A stretch of DNA of 64,000 nt from positions 2,790,001 through 2,854,000 of the forward strand of contig NZ_CP034073.1 in the NCBI RefSeq assembly GCF_003855155.1, given 5' to 3'. Within the stretch, counting starts at the first letter, position 1; every line of letters starts with the position of its first letter. The notes beneath the pieces are model-generated. The model saw nothing but the letters and a program-made list of their open reading frames with translations, made no database searches and had not been told where the DNA came from. The position numbers and the translations under genes are program-made. Below, in pieces: positions 46,904-56,592 of this stretch. This DNA comes from Shewanella psychromarinicola (lineage in GTDB: Bacteria; Pseudomonadota; Gammaproteobacteria; Enterobacterales; Shewanellaceae).

Positions 46904-48640
46904 AATAATCCGTAATCGAGCTAACAATTTAGCAAAAAAGTTCAATTCCACGTCGTCATCATCTTGTCCTGCTAATTTATCTAAACGCTGTTGTACTAAT
47001 CCGTACAGCGTATTTTCAGCAAAGTCGTTCTCTTCATTGGCGACTCCAGCAGGCATTTGCATCAGTAGTTCAACCGCTTGATCCATATGCTCAATAGCAT
47101 GGATATGAAATAATCCTGTATCAATGGCTTCAATTACAACAGGTTCGAGATTAAGCTGTAATACATTGGCTTTAGGCATAATAACACCTTGTTCTCCTGT
47201 TAAGCCCCGACGTTGACATAAATTAAAGAAACCTTCAATTTTTTCATTCACACCACCAATAGCTTGTACATTGCCAAACTGATCTAATGCGCCCGTTACC
47301 GCTAAACTTTGGATAATGGGCTGTTCTGCTATGGCAGACATTAAACAGCAATACTCAGCGAGTGAAGCGCTATCACCGTCGATTTCTTGATAAGACTGCT
47401 CAAACACAATATTAGCATTGAGATGTAGAGGCGCATCACGGCCAAAAATACGGTACAAGCAAGCCGAGAGGATCATCATGCCTTTTGCATGAATATTGCC
47501 ACCCAGCTCTGATTTACGTTCAATATCTGCTACTTCACCGTCACCGTAATGAACAGACGAGGTAATTCTTGCTGGTTCACCGTAGGTATAATCGCCTGTA
47601 TCTATAACAGTCAGGGCATTAATTTGGCCTACCATAGCGCCTTTAGTGGGCAGATTTATAAAATTGTCATCAAAACTTTGAGCCGAATATACTTCAGAGC
47701 TATTGTGACGGAACTTTAATTTTTCGAGTGCTTTCGCTATCGCAGAAGCATTTAATACAGATTGACCAGAATAAGCTTTTGCTTGTCCTAATAGCTGCCT
47801 AAACTCCAACATACTTAAGCTCAAACGTTGCTGATGTTCAACCAAACGAGAGCTATACCAAAATAACGGTAATAAACTTGATAGCTCTAACTCAACCGAT
47901 TCAGCATGGGCAAGAACGTTCAGCCACTGCACATATGAAGATTCAGGATGCTGTGTCAAATCGACTTCATTACTCATTTCAGCCAGTAACGGGAAGTGAC
48001 GATTAAAGTTGCGATCTTCAACACGAAGCTGACTATACGATAACCCAGAGCCCACAAGCACAATTTTACAATTAAGTGGGATCGGGGTTAACTCATTATT
48101 GATACGATAAAAACCATCGTGGATAATTTGCATCAACAAATCCCACAAGCTTTCACGCTGCCATAATGACGTTAAGCAAATAAACACAAAATGATTTGTC
48201 GCCAATGCACCAGGTTTATACACGCTGGATTTATCCGTTTTCATCATTTTCCCGAGCAGATCTGCCCGGCGAATCGTTCCTTGTAAATAACAACAAAGCG
48301 ACTCTTGTTTGGCAATAATCCCCACATGTTCAGGGGGGAGTGTTTGCTGCCATTTAAACTGAATATCTCCATCTTCTTGCGACTTTTTAGTGGCAACAAG
48401 GTAATGGTTTGAAGGCGTATTCGCTTGGGTAACCAACGCATCGATAAATAGTGGTCTATCGACACCCAAAAAATCAGCAAGAAATAAATGTTGCGAATCA
48501 ATTTTGCTCATTAGTTTGAAGGTATCAACAACGCGTTCTTGGCCAAGTAATATATGACTTGGGAAAAAAGCTGAAGTCGATGGATCAGGTAAATGATATT
48601 GAGGAGCGAGTTTGGCACTAGGCAATAGCGTTGAATTCAT
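46901..48640 (-). CDS. lonH: Lon-like ATP-independent-start protease LonH (YcbZ type)
   Basis: The product of about 579 residues belongs to the Lon-related group with a degenerate AAA-like N-terminal half and a C-terminal Lon protease domain (about 365-545). The Ser-Lys dyad is in GDSASLAEYC (serine near 423) and GGVNEKIEGF (lysine near 463). The ATPase motifs are not clearly kept, as in other YcbZ/LonH proteins. I use the ATG at 48640 (MNSTLLPSAKLAPQYHLPDP); an earlier in-frame ATG adds a hydrophobic stretch without a ribosome site. The place beside fabA is the same as in E. coli. Confidence 0.87.
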   Translation of the reverse strand: MNSTLLPSAKLAPQYHLPDPSTSAFFPSHILLGQERVVDTFKLMSKIDSQHLFLADFLGVDRPLFIDALVTQANTPSNHYLVATKKSQEDGDIQFKWQQTLPPEHVGIIAKQESLCCYLQGTIRRADLLGKMMKTDKSSVYKPGALATNHFVFICLTSLWQRESLWDLLMQIIHDGFYRINNELTPIPLNCKIVLVGSGLSYSQLRVEDRNFNRHFPLLAEMSNEVDLTQHPESSYVQWLNVLAHAESVELELSSLLPLFWYSSRLVEHQQRLSLSMLEFRQLLGQAKAYSGQSVLNASAIAKALEKLKFRHNSSEVYSAQSFDDNFINLPTKGAMVGQINALTVIDTGDYTYGEPARITSSVHYGDGEVADIERKSELGGNIHAKGMMILSACLYRIFGRDAPLHLNANIVFEQSYQEIDGDSASLAEYCCLMSAIAEQPIIQSLAVTGALDQFGNVQAIGGVNEKIEGFFNLCQRRGLTGEQGVIMPKANVLQLNLEPVVIEAIDTGLFHIHAIEHMDQAVELLMQMPAGVANEENDFAENTLYGLVQQRLDKLAGQDDDDVELNFFAKLLARLRII

Positions 48641-48914
48641 ATAGTGGTAATTTAGCTGCGACAACGAAAAATAATACAATGATATTAGCATAAAGCGCCG
48701 TAAAGCCTTAGCAGATTCCACCCTTAGAGGTCATCTCATGGTTATTGAGGTGATTTCAGCCCACAAAAGCCATCCAACGGACCTCGGGGTTATTAAATAA
48801 TGCTTCAATGACGACAAAAATATGAACATGCTGATTAAATGCTATGCATTCAGATGTTTTTTTTAACTTTATGGTTTACAACCAAACGCGTTACTTATAT
48901 TATTCAGCCCGTTC

Positions 48915-49004
48915 GGAGGGATGGCAGAGTGGTCGAATGCACCGGTCTTGAAAACCGGCAACGGTTTATCCCGTTCTAGGGTTCAAATCCCTATCCCTCC
49001 GCCA
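48915..49004 (+). tRNA. tRNA-Ser (TGA)
   Basis: 90 bases with a long variable arm, anticodon TGA in the loop CTTGAAA, and encoded CCA. The 3' end is the attachment site of the following integrative element, which restores the end of the gene. Confidence 0.96.
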
Positions 49005-49008
49005 CATT
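48979..49008 (+). repeat. attL, 30-bp repeat in the tRNA-Ser 3' end
   Basis: The 30 bases from the T arm to four bases beyond CCA recur exactly at 52280-52309. This pair is the direct repeat left by tyrosine-recombinase integration. Confidence 0.88.
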
Positions 49009-49020
49009 CTAAAGTGAAAA

Positions 49021-49046
49021 AGCCATTGATAATCAATGGCTTTTTT
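49021..49046 (+). terminator. Terminator of tRNA-Ser
   Basis: Stem agccattga / tcaatggct followed by a run of T, 16 bases behind the tRNA. Rho-independent type. Confidence 0.85.
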
Positions 49047-49102
49047 GCTTTCTAGCATTTGAAAAATCATATTCTCAGACCCAAAACGGATGACTGAGAC
49101 AT

Positions 49103-50517
49103 ATGTACCTATTCAGAGCCACAAATTGTACCTATTACACCCGCATGGTGTTGCCTGCTTATTTGCGTGATAAAGGCTTCGCTGCCGACATCAAAGTATC
49201 TTTGCTCACTAAACAGCGCTCAATCGCTATTGGCCGTAACCTTGTGGTTGCGGGTATCTACGACCATTAATCAGTAGCTTAACGCCACAATCACAGCCAG
49301 ATGCATTTAAAGCACACGTTAATCAATTGATTAATGATGCCCGTGTAGGCTTTGTTGGGGTAACAGAAACGCTTGATGAAAACGCCAAGCCAGTGCGGGA
49401 AATCATCCAGTTTATTCCTACTCGGCCAACGCAATTAGCCCATAATAGTGCGACATATGACAATTACCCCTCATCAACAAACTTGGCTTTTTTAAATAGT
49501 TCGGGTAGTAAAAAGCAAACAAATTCAGTAGATAACGTCACATTAACGGATGCACTAATTAAGTTTATTGCGTCTAAAAAAAAGCAGTCTGTCTCAGTGT
49601 TAACGGTAAAGCAGCTAAATCAACGTATAGGCCACTTTATTGAGCGAACCCACTTAGATGATGTATTCGACATTACCAGCGCTGAGGCGATGGAATACAA
49701 GGATTGCTTGCTCGAAGAAGGGCGAAGCCATAAGAGTAACAAAGACTACCTAGCGGCGGTGTCGCAGTTCTTTAAGTGGTGCAAACTGATGCGCTACACC
49801 AGCGCTAACCCGTTTGATGAAGTGAAACTGTCAAAGCCAAGTAATCAAGCTGGGCACGATTTAGCGCGTCAGCGCTGGCAACCAGAGCAACTAAAACACG
49901 TACTGCAATCACAAGACTTTATCGATAAACAAGCCGACTTTAAATGGATAACGCTATTGATGCTCTATCACGGTTTACGGCCTTCAGAAGCCTGTCAGCT
50001 ACACAGTAATGATATAAGCGTAATCGATGGCATCAACGTCATTCACGTCACCAATGAGGGCATGAGCCAACAACTCAAGACCACACAGTCAAAACGAACC
50101 GTTCCGCTACATCAAAAACTCATTGAGCTCGGTTTTATTGATTTCGTTCACACCATTATTGACCGAACATCAAAAACCAGTCAGTTTAAAAATAGTCATC
50201 TAACAAGCAGCCCATTATTTCATTATCAACCCAGCAGCGATGGCGTTTGGTCACACAAGTTCTGTCGTGAGTTTGGCAAATTACTCGACCAACTAGACTT
50301 TATCGCAGGTAAACGACCTACAGCATACTCATTCCGTCACACCTTTATTGATGAGCTTAAACAACTGCAAATAGAAGAATCGATGGTGGCACAGCTTGTT
50401 GGACACGTTTATCACAACATCACCTATGGACGATACGGTAAGCAATATGATGTGAAAACACTCAAACCAGTGGTGGATAAAGTCGAATACGTGCTGAATT
50501 TGTTACAACCCATATAA
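49103..50517 (+). pseudogene. Tyrosine-recombinase integrase, frameshifted
   Basis: The first part (49103-49270, MYLFRATNCTYYTRMVLP...) gives the N-terminal arm of a tRNA-targeting phage-type integrase and stops early. The same protein goes on in another frame (…RPLISSLTPQSQPDAF…) through to 50517, with a core-binding domain and a complete catalytic domain: GLRPSEAC, SFRHTF, GHVYHN and the tyrosine in YGRYGK. The break lies near 49250-49265 and is most simply a one-base indel. The downstream part could start by itself at 49327 (TTG), giving 396 residues without the N-terminal arm. Position right next to attL and tRNA-Ser is normal for such enzymes. No slippery heptamer is seen, so programmed frameshifting is unlikely. 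Confidence 0.82.
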
Positions 50518-51185
50518 AGCGTTTGATTGAAAAGGGGTCAAGAGGAACACTTGCCGATGCGGTATTAGGCACGACATACCGCTTAGTCCGTCACTAGCTG
50601 TATCGTTTTATACTTTTTACGCCAATTTTCGCCCGTAGGATTGAAGAAACTGATTTGTATGAACGATTTTTTGATTTAATTGGTCACCGTAGGATGGAAC
50701 AAATGACAGCAGTCAGTCAATCCTGAGTGACTTTACACACAAAATTTGCTCTCACAGTGTTAACAATCGGCTGAGAAATCGAATTTTCACCTTTTCGCGT
50801 TAATTTCACGTAACTTTTCACGTAAAGAATGCAATTTAAACCGCTTCGCACTCAGTGAGTGCGAAGCCAAAGCAGCCCACAATTATGTGGGACTAGTACG
50901 TAACCCGGTACGCTCCTATCCCACTTTTGTTCCAAAAGGTCGGATAGGAGCTACGGGCAAGGGAGGCTGGGTATCTCAAAAAACACATAAATCGAGCTGG
51001 AAATGAATGTTTTTGTCATATAAGGAAAGTAAAGTTAATCAATGTAGAATTTTTTTAGCTTTTTGACTGTAAAATGCTACGATGTCAAGTATTATAAGGA
51101 TAGCGTAAATCAATTTGTAAATGTGCAGTATACAAATTTGAATGTGTCCTAAACGGTGTTTTAAACAATTTTTTAAGAGAGAAAA
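50518..51185. other. Non-coding stretch of the island
   Basis: About 670 bases without a supportable gene. The first 250 bases look like debris; the middle holds three consecutive hairpins (listed separately) and the last 150 bases are AT-rich and presumably carry the promoter of the cargo genes. Confidence 0.5.
50843..50951. repeat. Cluster of three perfect hairpins
   Basis: Hairpin 1 (50843-50867) is a 12+1+12 inverted repeat, gcttcgcactca and its complement. Hairpin 2 (50876-50891) is cccac/gtggg. Hairpin 3 (50912-50951) pairs gctcctatcc with ggataggagc and has an inner stem cttttg/caaaag. Such density suggests a structured RNA or recombination site rather than a terminator; no T run follows. 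Confidence 0.6.
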
Positions 51186-51551
51186 ATGGAAAATATACTT
51201 CAATTTCAAACAGCTTTAGGCTCTTTGGTTGATATTGTTCCAGAGCCGAAGAAAGTAAAAAGAAAAACTCATAGCATTAAATTATCTTATGATTTGAACA
51301 ATAGTAATGTTTCTTCTGCTTGGGCAGATAGCATTTATGAAATATCAAAGTCATTTGATCGTCTTGTTGATGATGAAGCTCGTCAAGCTAAAAAAAATGT
51401 TTTCAAAAGTTACTTTAAGTCATATGAACATACTATAGATCTTGGAGATAAAATCTCTCTGAATGAACTTATTGATGCTATTAATGAATTTGATGCACAT
51501 TCTAATCAATTACGTTTAAAAAACTCAAGGAAGGTCGAGACAAAAAAATGA
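51186..51551 (+). CDS. Unrecognised small protein of the tRNA-Ser island
   Basis: The 121-residue protein has no signal peptide or membrane segment. It is charged and probably helical, with a basic patch PKKVKRKTHS near residue 25 and a helical C-terminal half (SLNELIDAINEFDAHSNQLR). AGAGAG before the ATG is a fair ribosome site. Its stop overlaps the next ATG by four bases (ATGA), so the two products are made together. Composition is more AT-rich than in the core genes. I do not recognise a family; the pairing suggests a cytosolic partner of the membrane protein behind it. Confidence 0.7.
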   Translation: MENILQFQTALGSLVDIVPEPKKVKRKTHSIKLSYDLNNSNVSSAWADSIYEISKSFDRLVDDEARQAKKNVFKSYFKSYEHTIDLGDKISLNELIDAINEFDAHSNQLRLKNSRKVETKK

Positions 51552-52084
51552 GTGAAAATGGAGCAGGAAATACTGAAAAAAATAACGTTCAAGAGAACGA
51601 TGAACCTGAATCAATAGAGGGTGTTCTCGAAAGGGTATCAGTAAATGATCCAGAAGCTGGAAGAGTTTTGAGCCAGTATATAGAAGTACATACTTCACAT
51701 CGTGGACCTATGCCTTCACCCGATGACCTTCAAAAGTATTCGGTTATACTTCCTGAACTCCCAGATCGCATGATGTCGATGGCTGAAAATAGCCAAACTG
51801 AAAAAATAAAACAACACTCGAAAATTTTAGAGCTTAAAAGTAAAGAGATAGAAGTTCAAAAATTGGAAGTCGAACAATCTGATGCTGCTCACAAAAGAGA
51901 AATATTTACTCAACAGCTTTCACTTATATTGGCTTTTATTGTAGTTTTAATTTGTATAGTAGGGGCGTTTTATCTGGCTTTAAATGATAAAACCGCTGTA
52001 GCCTTGGTTATTGGTGGCACAACAGTTGTAGGCATTGTTGTCGCTTTCTTAAAGAATAAAAACTCAACCAAGAGTCCTGATTAA
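51548..52084 (+). CDS. DUF2335-like two-helix membrane protein
   Basis: The 178-residue protein begins with an acidic part, then has SHRGPMPSPDDLQKYSVILP, the stretch typical of the DUF2335 family. A charged, likely coiled-coil segment follows (about 85-120) and two membrane helices end the protein (about 124-144 and 150-167, LSLILAFIVVLICIVGAFYL and VALVIGGTTVVGIVVAFL). DUF2335 proteins have no known activity; they are frequent on mobile DNA. Two short C-terminal helices behind a soluble sensor-like part recall membrane effectors of phage-defence or toxin systems, but this is inference only. Confidence 0.75.
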   Translation: MSENGAGNTEKNNVQENDEPESIEGVLERVSVNDPEAGRVLSQYIEVHTSHRGPMPSPDDLQKYSVILPELPDRMMSMAENSQTEKIKQHSKILELKSKEIEVQKLEVEQSDAAHKREIFTQQLSLILAFIVVLICIVGAFYLALNDKTAVALVIGGTTVVGIVVAFLKNKNSTKSPD

Positions 52085-52279
52085 ATGTTATTTAGTGTTG
52101 GTCAATTTTTTATTTATACTTAAGATTCGGTTTTATTATTTAAAGTAGAATAATCATAAATTATACGATAAATATTTAAATGTCACATATCGACTACGAA
52201 TGTTCACAATTTGAGATGTGATTTTTCTATTAGTTGTTGATTATAATGAATTTTAGTTTTATTTTGTGGCTGGTTTCTT

Positions 52280-52309
52280 GGGTTCAAATCCCTATCCCTC
52301 CGCCACATT
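52280..52309 (+). repeat. attR, 30-bp copy of the tRNA-Ser 3' end
   Basis: Exact copy of 48979-49008 (gggttcaaatccctatccct and ten more bases). Right border of the element. Confidence 0.88.
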
Positions 52310-52318
52310 AAATGAAAG

Positions 52319-52346
52319 AGCCTGCTTATCAAAGCGGGCTTTTTTG
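52319..52346 (+). terminator. Hairpin behind attR
   Basis: Stem agcctgctt / aagcgggct followed by six T, at about the same distance from the tRNA end as the true tRNA-Ser terminator. Probably the terminator of an earlier version of the locus. Confidence 0.7.
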
Positions 52347-52410
52347 TGTCTGTAATAGTTTTGAACCTAGGGTTCCTATTTTTCAGATCGCTATCCATCC
52401 GCCACATTCA

Positions 52411-52445
52411 ACAAAAAGGCCTTATCGAAAGATAAGGCCTTTTGT
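52411..52445 (+). terminator. Hairpin behind a decayed tRNA-end copy
   Basis: Stem acaaaaaggccttatc / gataaggccttttgt (one bulge at most) with a short loop, right after the relic ccgccacattc. Repeats the tRNA-end plus terminator pattern. Confidence 0.6.
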
Positions 52446-52661
52446 TTGGGCGAAAGATAGGACTTTGAACCCAAGGGCTCCTCTTTGTTACAAGCAAGCT
52501 ATCCCTCCTCAAGATTCAAGTGATGATTGAGTTTTATTGTGGTAAATCTTTGAGGCAAAGCTAACTCACTTTTACCTCAAAAGACTTATCCAGGTATTAA
52601 CTGGCATTAGGCAGGATGTTCTTGCTTAGTAATAAGCCTGCACTAGGCCAATAACGCAGGC

Positions 52662-54533
52662 TTACAAAATGAAGGTGGCGACTTTCTTGCTCAAATCTGT
52701 TGCACGGTCTTTGAGCATTTTAGCTTGGTTTAGATGGGTCATAGCCGATGAGGTGATCTGATCGGTGACATCTTTTATCGCGACTGTATTCTTCGTTATT
52801 TCGCTCGTCACCTGTGTTTGCTCTTCTGCTGCGATGGCAATTTGTCCCGCCATGTCAGAAATCACATTCACCGCTTGGGTGATCTCTTCGATAGCTTGTG
52901 CTGCAGCGTTAACATCATCAACACTGTTACTCGCCAATCCCTTGCTACTATCCATCAAGTTAACTGCTTGTTTCGTGGTATTTTGCAAGGTTTCGATAGT
53001 GGTATAAATCTCTGCGGTAGAGTCTTGAGTTCGGTGTGATAACACTCGCACTTCATCTGCAACCACGGCAAAACCTCGACCTTGCTCACCAGCACGTGCA
53101 GCTTCAATGGCCGCATTTAATGCCAATAAGTTAGTTTGCTCTGCAATCCCCTGAATCGTAGTTAAAATGCCAGAAATTGCTTGTGCATGAACGCTTAATT
53201 CACCCATCACTGTCGTGTTTTCATCAACTTCCAATGCTAATGAATTAATGGTGGTGCGGGTTTTATCGACCAAAGCTTTACCTTGAGTACTGCTTTGGGC
53301 TGATTGCTGCGCCGCCGCGGCAGTACTTTCAGCATTAGTAGCAATTTCCTGAGTTGCGCTCGACATTTCGGTAACTGCAGTGGCAACCATTGCCACTTCT
53401 TGTTGTTGGCGTTGTAGTTCATCGACACTAGATTGGTTTGTGAGCAGACTCTGCTCTGCATCTAAATTCAGTTCGGTCGCCAGTTGACGAATATGGCTGA
53501 TCAGTTGATGTTGACTGCTCACAAAGCGGTTAAAGCTGTCTGCTAGCACGCCGACTTCATCTTGACTGTCGACTGTGATGCGTTGGGTTAAATCACCATT
53601 GCCGTCAGCGATGCGTGATAAGGCTTGAGACACTCGGCTTAATGGCCCAAGTAACAGGCTTAATAACCATGAAATCGCTAGCACACTGATAATTAATACT
53701 AATATAGCCAGCCCTAATTGGGTTAACATTAAACTGGTCAGTGGTGCTTCTAGAGTTAGTTTGTCGAGTACAAAAACGAGTTGCCAATCGGTGTTAGGGA
53801 TCTCAACACCCCATAGCAGTTTATCTCGGCCTTCAGAGTCAAAATAAGCTGAAGCAAATTGACCTGACTGGCGGCTCGATTGGATTAATTGACTGTTTAG
53901 CTGAGCGTCAATATCGGTAACTTTGCCCATCAATTTACTTGAATCTTTATAGGCAATTACGGTACCGTCTTTATGCATCATGATGGCATAGCCGTTGGCT
54001 GGCAGCGACATTTCGTTGACGCTATCCACTAAACTGGCAATCGATAAATCACCACCGACAACGCCATTGCGGGTCGGTTGAGCCATAGTGACGATCGGTA
54101 CTTTAATGGCCACACCCATGTAAGGCTTGGTCATAATTGGCCCGCCTGCTTGTTGCGTTTGACGGTACCAAGGACGGGATCTAGGATCGTAGCCGGTACG
54201 ATCAATGCTCGGATCTGCGTCGACCATGACGCCATTGCTGTTACCGAAATAGGCCAGCTGAAAATCGCCGGAGATTTGTGCTTGCTGCAAGGCATTGAGC
54301 GCATCACCTTCGACCTTAGTGGCGACAGAAGAGATGACTCGTTGGCGATCAGCCAACCATTCTCCAATTCGCATCGCTTGTTGTTTACCAGATTGGTTTA
54401 CCTGATCAACACTACTTTGCAGTAACAAGGTTTTTTGGGTGGAATAGCTGTGCCACGATAGCAGTCCAATGACAACCGCAAGGGCGAGGACAACCGATAA
54501 CAATATCTTTTTCTTTAGTGAATATGACTTCAT
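52662..54533 (-). CDS. Methyl-accepting chemotaxis protein with dCache sensor
   Basis: The receptor of about 623 residues has an N-terminal membrane helix (about 8-28), a periplasmic double-Cache ligand domain (about 35-265, with [16 protein letters not shown] typical for dCache_1), a second helix (about 272-298), a HAMP domain and a cytoplasmic signalling domain with the hairpin tip [20 protein letters not shown] near residue 470. It would send attractant signals to CheA/CheW. The start at 54533 gives the usual short cytoplasmic head MKSYSLKKK; longer upstream frames are unlikely. Cache domains of this kind often bind amino acids or organic acids; the ligand is open. Confidence 0.93.
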   Translation of the reverse strand: MKSYSLKKKILLSVVLALAVVIGLLSWHSYSTQKTLLLQSSVDQVNQSGKQQAMRIGEWLADRQRVISSVATKVEGDALNALQQAQISGDFQLAYFGNSNGVMVDADPSIDRTGYDPRSRPWYRQTQQAGGPIMTKPYMGVAIKVPIVTMAQPTRNGVVGGDLSIASLVDSVNEMSLPANGYAIMMHKDGTVIAYKDSSKLMGKVTDIDAQLNSQLIQSSRQSGQFASAYFDSEGRDKLLWGVEIPNTDWQLVFVLDKLTLEAPLTSLMLTQLGLAILVLIISVLAISWLLSLLLGPLSRVSQALSRIADGNGDLTQRITVDSQDEVGVLADSFNRFVSSQHQLISHIRQLATELNLDAEQSLLTNQSSVDELQRQQQEVAMVATAVTEMSSATQEIATNAESTAAAAQQSAQSSTQGKALVDKTRTTINSLALEVDENTTVMGELSVHAQAISGILTTIQGIAEQTNLLALNAAIEAARAGEQGRGFAVVADEVRVLSHRTQDSTAEIYTTIETLQNTTKQAVNLMDSSKGLASNSVDDVNAAAQAIEEITQAVNVISDMAGQIAIAAEEQTQVTSEITKNTVAIKDVTDQITSSAMTHLNQAKMLKDRATDLSKKVATFIL

Positions 54534-54871
54534 ATTGAGTGCTAATACTGTTGTTGAATTAAATTGAAAAACGGAAATAAATACAGCCATTTGGTAGCTG
54601 AATTTAGAATGTGAATGGAGATGGAGAACCATCTGAATCGTGTAATTATTTTCGCATACATAATAAAAAAACGAAATAAAAGTCAATGATTTACAGTGTA
54701 ACCTTGATCTGTGTAGCGATTAATCAATATGATTGACTAATTAAGAATATTTATTTGTAGTTGAAATATCAGCCAATGTAAAACCCCGCAACTATATAAA
54801 TCTCACTTGTAATATCCTTGTTTGAAATCGTTACATCTAGTACCGTTTCAATTTAGTTTTGATCGATTGAG
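54534..54871. other. Intergenic stretch between the receptor and the HTH gene
   Basis: About 340 AT-rich bases holding the receptor promoter. No other feature recognised. Confidence 0.45.
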
Positions 54872-55141
54872 TTACCATTCCAGTGGTAGCTCATCGGTTT
54901 TTATTAACACTTTCAAAGAACGACTTTCTCTCGGGGTTCTGCTGATCAATTCGTCTGTTTCTAACTTCAAAATTGTCTGATGAACCGTAGGAGCTGAAAC
55001 ACCAAAGTACTTCTGGATATCAGCCTGAGCTGGCGGATAACCGTTCACTTTGCTGTAATAATAAATAAAAGCGAGGTATTGGCCTTGCTTCACGCTAAAT
55101 GCGGGGTTAATGTTTTTCTCTGTGGGGATCGACATTCTCAA
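54872..55141 (-). CDS. Small winged-helix DNA-binding protein (LexA/MarR-like)
   Basis: The 89-residue protein has a winged-helix domain: PPAQADIQKYFGVSAPTVHQTILKLETDELISRTPRESR resembles the DNA-binding part of LexA and small MarR-like regulators. There is no peptidase or effector domain. It stands divergently next to the first IS630-type gene, so it may be part of that element's passenger content or a leftover regulator. Target unknown. Confidence 0.7.
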   Translation of the reverse strand: MRMSIPTEKNINPAFSVKQGQYLAFIYYYSKVNGYPPAQADIQKYFGVSAPTVHQTILKLETDELISRTPRESRSLKVLIKTDELPLEW

Positions 55142-55619
55142 GGCTTTGTGATCAATTATCGTCTTTGATGGTTGAGAGTATCATGCCATGAATATCACTT
55201 ACCTTGTAGAGTTGACCCAAGAAGAACTGCACTCCTTAAAGATTTTACTAAGCAAAGGCATACACAATGCTCGCTTGTTAAAACGAGCCAACATTCTGTT
55301 GCTTGCAAACGAACATAAACACAGTAATAAAGACATCGTTGAGTTACTCAATACCAGTACCTCAACGATTTACCGAACAAAAAAACGGTTCGTTGAAGAC
55401 GGACTGGAAGCTGCACTCGCCGAAGGGAAACGAACAGGGCAACCCAAATTACTCTCAGCCAATGAAGATGCTAAATTGATCAGCATTGCTTGTAGCGAGC
55501 CACCAGATGACCGCGTTCGCTGGACATTAGCGCTCATCGCAGACAAATTAATTACGCTGACAGAACTTGAAAGCGTATCGCTGGAAACGGTCCGTCAACG
55601 ACTGAAACACAATGAATTA

Positions 55620-56592
55620 CATGCCTATGCATCTGAGTCAGTTTTGGCCTATTCTTATAGTATAAATCAAGACTAGAAGTGAGATTTGCTATGAAAATGC
55701 CTGAAACGAGTTTTTTTGAATGGCAACGTCAATTCAGCTCTGAAACTGATTGCTTAAATCACATTAAGAAAATGAGATGGCCTAATGGTTTTGTTTGCCC
55801 TAGATGCTCTTGTGAGCATGCCTATGAGCTTACAACCCGCAATGCATATGAATGCAGTCAATGTCATAAACAAACATCGGTCACAGCAGACACATTATTC
55901 CACGGTAGCCGTATTCCTATCACTAAGTGGTTTTGGGCTATCTACTTTTTAGGCTCAGATAAAGGCAGTATTTCAGCATTAAGACTGAGTAAGCACATTG
56001 AAGTTAATTGGCGAACGGCACGTTTGATATTAAGTAAGCTGAGAACAGCTATGGGCCATAGAGACAGCTTATATAGACTGTCAGGGGTCATTGAAATTGA
56101 TGATGCGTTAGTGGGTGGCAAAAGCAAGGGCAAGCGTGGACGTTGAGCCGGAGGTAAAAAACCTGTTTTAGTTGCCGTTGAAAGCAAAGGAAAAAGAGCT
56201 GGATTTATTGCTATGCAGGCTGTAAATAGCGTTTGCCATGATAGTGTTGAAAAGTTCGTTGCCAAACTCTTAAGATACAGCAAAAAGTGCATACAGACGG
56301 CATACCTGCGTTAAACATTATAGATAAGACTCAACAACATGAAGCGAGGGTTACCCCCAGTGAGCTTGTTGATGAATGGCTCCCCTGGGTTCATATTGCC
56401 ATTGGTAACTTAAAAGCATTTTTACTTGGGACATTCCATGGTGTTTCGGGAAAGTACCTACAAGAATACCTGAGTGAGTTCTGTTATCGGTTCAATCGTA
56501 GACAAATGGAAAGAGAAATACCTAACAGATTGTTAAATTTGGCAATAATTCACACGCCAATACATTCTTACTGAGCCAAGTGCATAGGCATG
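55620..56592 (+). mobile_element. IS1595-family insertion sequence
   Basis: The element is 973 bp long with imperfect terminal inverted repeats: left CATGCCTATGCATCTGAGTC, right CATGCCTATGCACTTGGCTC, 12 identical bases then 7 of the next 11. It is flanked by the exact 8-bp duplication ATGAATTA (55612-55619 and 56593-56600), the length usual for IS1595. Its transposase is decayed. Confidence 0.92.
55691..56574 (+). pseudogene. IS1595-family transposase, with nonsense codon and frameshift
   Basis: The N-terminal part has the zinc ribbon CPRCSCEHAYEL ... CSQCHKQTS and the start of the ISXO2-like DDE domain (EIDDALVGGKSKGKRGR). A TGA at 56144-56146 interrupts the frame just behind it. The reading goes on in the same frame (AGGKKPVLVAVESKGKRAG) and shifts near 56280 into the frame of VHTDGIPALNIID, which runs to 56574. 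Two separate defects mean that it is inactive. Confidence 0.87.

Larger units (their letters stand above)
48979..52309 (+). mobile_element. Small integrative element in tRNA-Ser
   Basis: About 3.3 kb between exact 30-bp copies of the tRNA-Ser 3' end. It holds a tyrosine integrase with a frameshift next to attL, a hairpin-rich non-coding stretch and a two-gene cargo. Because the integrase is broken, the element is probably stranded unless helped from outside. Confidence 0.85.
52085..52661. other. Island end and tRNA 3'-end remnants
   Basis: Contains attR (52280-52309) with its hairpin, a decayed second tRNA-end copy near 52388-52407 (ctatccatccgccacattc) with a hairpin, and a still weaker one near 52480-52517. 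No gene seen. Confidence 0.6.

Noticed and set aside
49103..50517. Programmed frameshift in the integrase
   Set aside because: No slippery heptamer or following structure near the shift; a simple indel explains it.
50843..50951. Retron msr-msd RNA
   Set aside because: Hairpins are suggestive, but no reverse transcriptase gene lies in the element.
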